From positions 62,001 through 126,000 of the forward strand of contig JACKDX010000001.1 in assembly GCA_020633325.1 (NCBI GenBank): 64,000 nucleotides of DNA, read 5' to 3'. Of the stretch, positions 63,221 to 64,000 are shown piece after piece. Every line of letters begins with the position of its first letter. Position 1 is the stretch's first letter. The position numbers and the translations under genes are program-made. The notes under the pieces are model-generated. The model did no database searches. It worked only from the letters and a program-made list of their open reading frames with translations, and was not told the DNA's origin. This stretch comes from Myxococcales bacterium. GTDB lineage: Bacteria > Myxococcota_A > Polyangia > Polyangiales > GCA-016699535.

Positions 63221-63985
63221 TCAGTTCGCAATGACAATTTCGAGAGATGAGCCTTTTGCTTGAACCCGATAAGCGGGTGTCTTGCCTGGCTTAAAGAGTA
63301 CACTAAGCTCGGAACGATCGCCGTGATTGAGGATCGCAGCACGCAAAACCTTGGCATGCGCTTGGGCCAGCGAACCAGCTTTGTCCAAGGAGAGTGCACC
63401 GGGAATGATCACCCGAAACCCATCGGCGAGACGGGTTCCTTTAAGTTCGGTCATATTGCGAGACATTCTTAGGGACAATCGCGTACCGTTTGACAGTTTG
63501 GCGGTGCCAAACGTTTTGCTGCCGGCTTGGGATGCGATGGTTCTTGGTGCTGGAGCTCGGGTTTCTCCGGGCGCCCGAGAAGGACGACTCTGAACTGCTT
63601 GAAGTTCCTTGATGTGAGGAGGGCGATTGGTCTTCGCAGCCGCATCCGCCACGCTGGGGTAGCGGGTGGGCGCCACGGGCCCTGCCTCATACGAGGGTGC
63701 CGGCAATGCACTTTCGAGCAATGGGTCAACCCCTCGCGCGCTTTCTGTCTTGAGTGCATCCACGGGTCTCTCCGCAGGCAACTCATCAAGCTCGGTGCCG
63801 TAGTCCGCTTCAGCCAGCTGATCGTCGCCGATGCGGCCGGAAAGGGCGGTCGCCCGGTCGGCCATTGGCGCAGGTTCTGTGGCAGCTGGCCTTTGAAGCC
63901 GCCACAGTACGGTCAGAACCAACACGGCGGCTAAGACCACGCTAGCCCATAGCCACACCTTCGGGACGGAAGAAAGCATGCCCAC
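63221..63985 (-). CDS. Membrane-anchored AMIN-like protein
   Basis: Start ATG 63979 (MLSSVPKVWLWASVVL) or GTG 63985; the frame is open to the window edge, so an upstream start is possible. One N-terminal transmembrane helix (LWASVVLAAVLVLTVLW) leads into a long Ala/Pro-rich linker (residues 35-150), then an AMIN-type beta-domain (TRLSLRMSRNMTEL, GFRVIIPGALSL, LSVLFKPGKTPAYRVQ, LEIVIAN). AMIN domains bind peptidoglycan or secretin partners in cell-envelope machines such as type IV pili. Role not determined. Confidence 0.65.
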   Translation of the reverse strand: MGMLSSVPKVWLWASVVLAAVLVLTVLWRLQRPAATEPAPMADRATALSGRIGDDQLAEADYGTELDELPAERPVDALKTESARGVDPLLESALPAPSYEAGPVAPTRYPSVADAAAKTNRPPHIKELQAVQSRPSRAPGETRAPAPRTIASQAGSKTFGTAKLSNGTRLSLRMSRNMTELKGTRLADGFRVIIPGALSLDKAGSLAQAHAKVLRAAILNHGDRSELSVLFKPGKTPAYRVQAKGSSLEIVIAN

Positions 63986-64000
63986 GCGTGAGTTTAGGCC

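Overview
This window looks like a chromosomal contig from a member of the Myxococcota (deltaproteobacterial lineage). The evidence is a protein ending in a MYXO-CTERM-like sorting tail (43212-45729), many lipoproteins and secreted proteins with vWA, PA14, PPC, SBBP, BNR or thrombospondin-3-like modules, Cys-rich 'D..D.DCGG.C' segments, a PilZ protein, an NtrC-type regulator, and a complete 16S rRNA gene on the minus strand (51952-53510). No tRNA, 23S, 5S or CRISPR array was recognised. All identifications come from reading motifs; no database was searched.

Layout. 1-8.1 kb: a partial beta-rich protein, a giant secreted vWA protein, a deoxyhypusine synthase-family enzyme, a SIMPL lipoprotein and a P1 (DmpA-type) peptidase. 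8.1-11.9 kb: an island between two diverged copies of one gene junction; it holds a lipoprotein-gene fragment, a divergent nucleotidyltransferase module with face-to-face promoters, and an SBBP lipoprotein. 12-24 kb: housekeeping and stress genes, namely a two-domain Ddl-like ATP-grasp protein, BrkB, a site-2 protease with CBS domains, a persulfide dioxygenase with a divergent sulfite exporter, a PH protein, MscL, aldo/keto reductase, PilZ, DCC and NtrC-type proteins. 23-32.5 kb: a surface glycan locus (nucleotide-sugar epimerase, MMPL/RND exporter, two GT4 enzymes, a flippase, a DXD glycosyltransferase and a methyltransferase).

32.5-54.3 kb is strongly rearranged. It contains a truncated RRM gene, a degenerate IS3-type element, a catalase remnant, a coupled nucleotidyltransferase pair, a degenerate higA, an IS91-type remnant, two copies of a putative multi-wHTH regulator each next to a lipoprotein gene, a second DXD glycosyltransferase that cuts off a vWA lipoprotein, frameshifted surface-protein genes, a 65-bp piece of 16S rRNA, vapBC, an intact RRM gene and a stand-alone 16S rRNA gene. 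54.3-64 kb returns to ordinary genes: a BNR-repeat protein, a large SppA peptidase, a patatin-like phospholipase, a TPR/coiled-coil membrane protein, a cytochrome c lipoprotein, a DsbD-alpha-like lipoprotein, a redoxin and an AMIN-like protein.

How parts work together. The persulfide dioxygenase and TauE-type exporter form a plausible sulfide-detoxification pair. The glycan operon probably builds and exports a surface polysaccharide or glycolipid. The 16S gene has its own promoter, leader, processing stem and trailer, and is followed by an RRM protein gene rather than 23S rRNA. Several toxin-antitoxin-like genes share predicted leaderless promoters.
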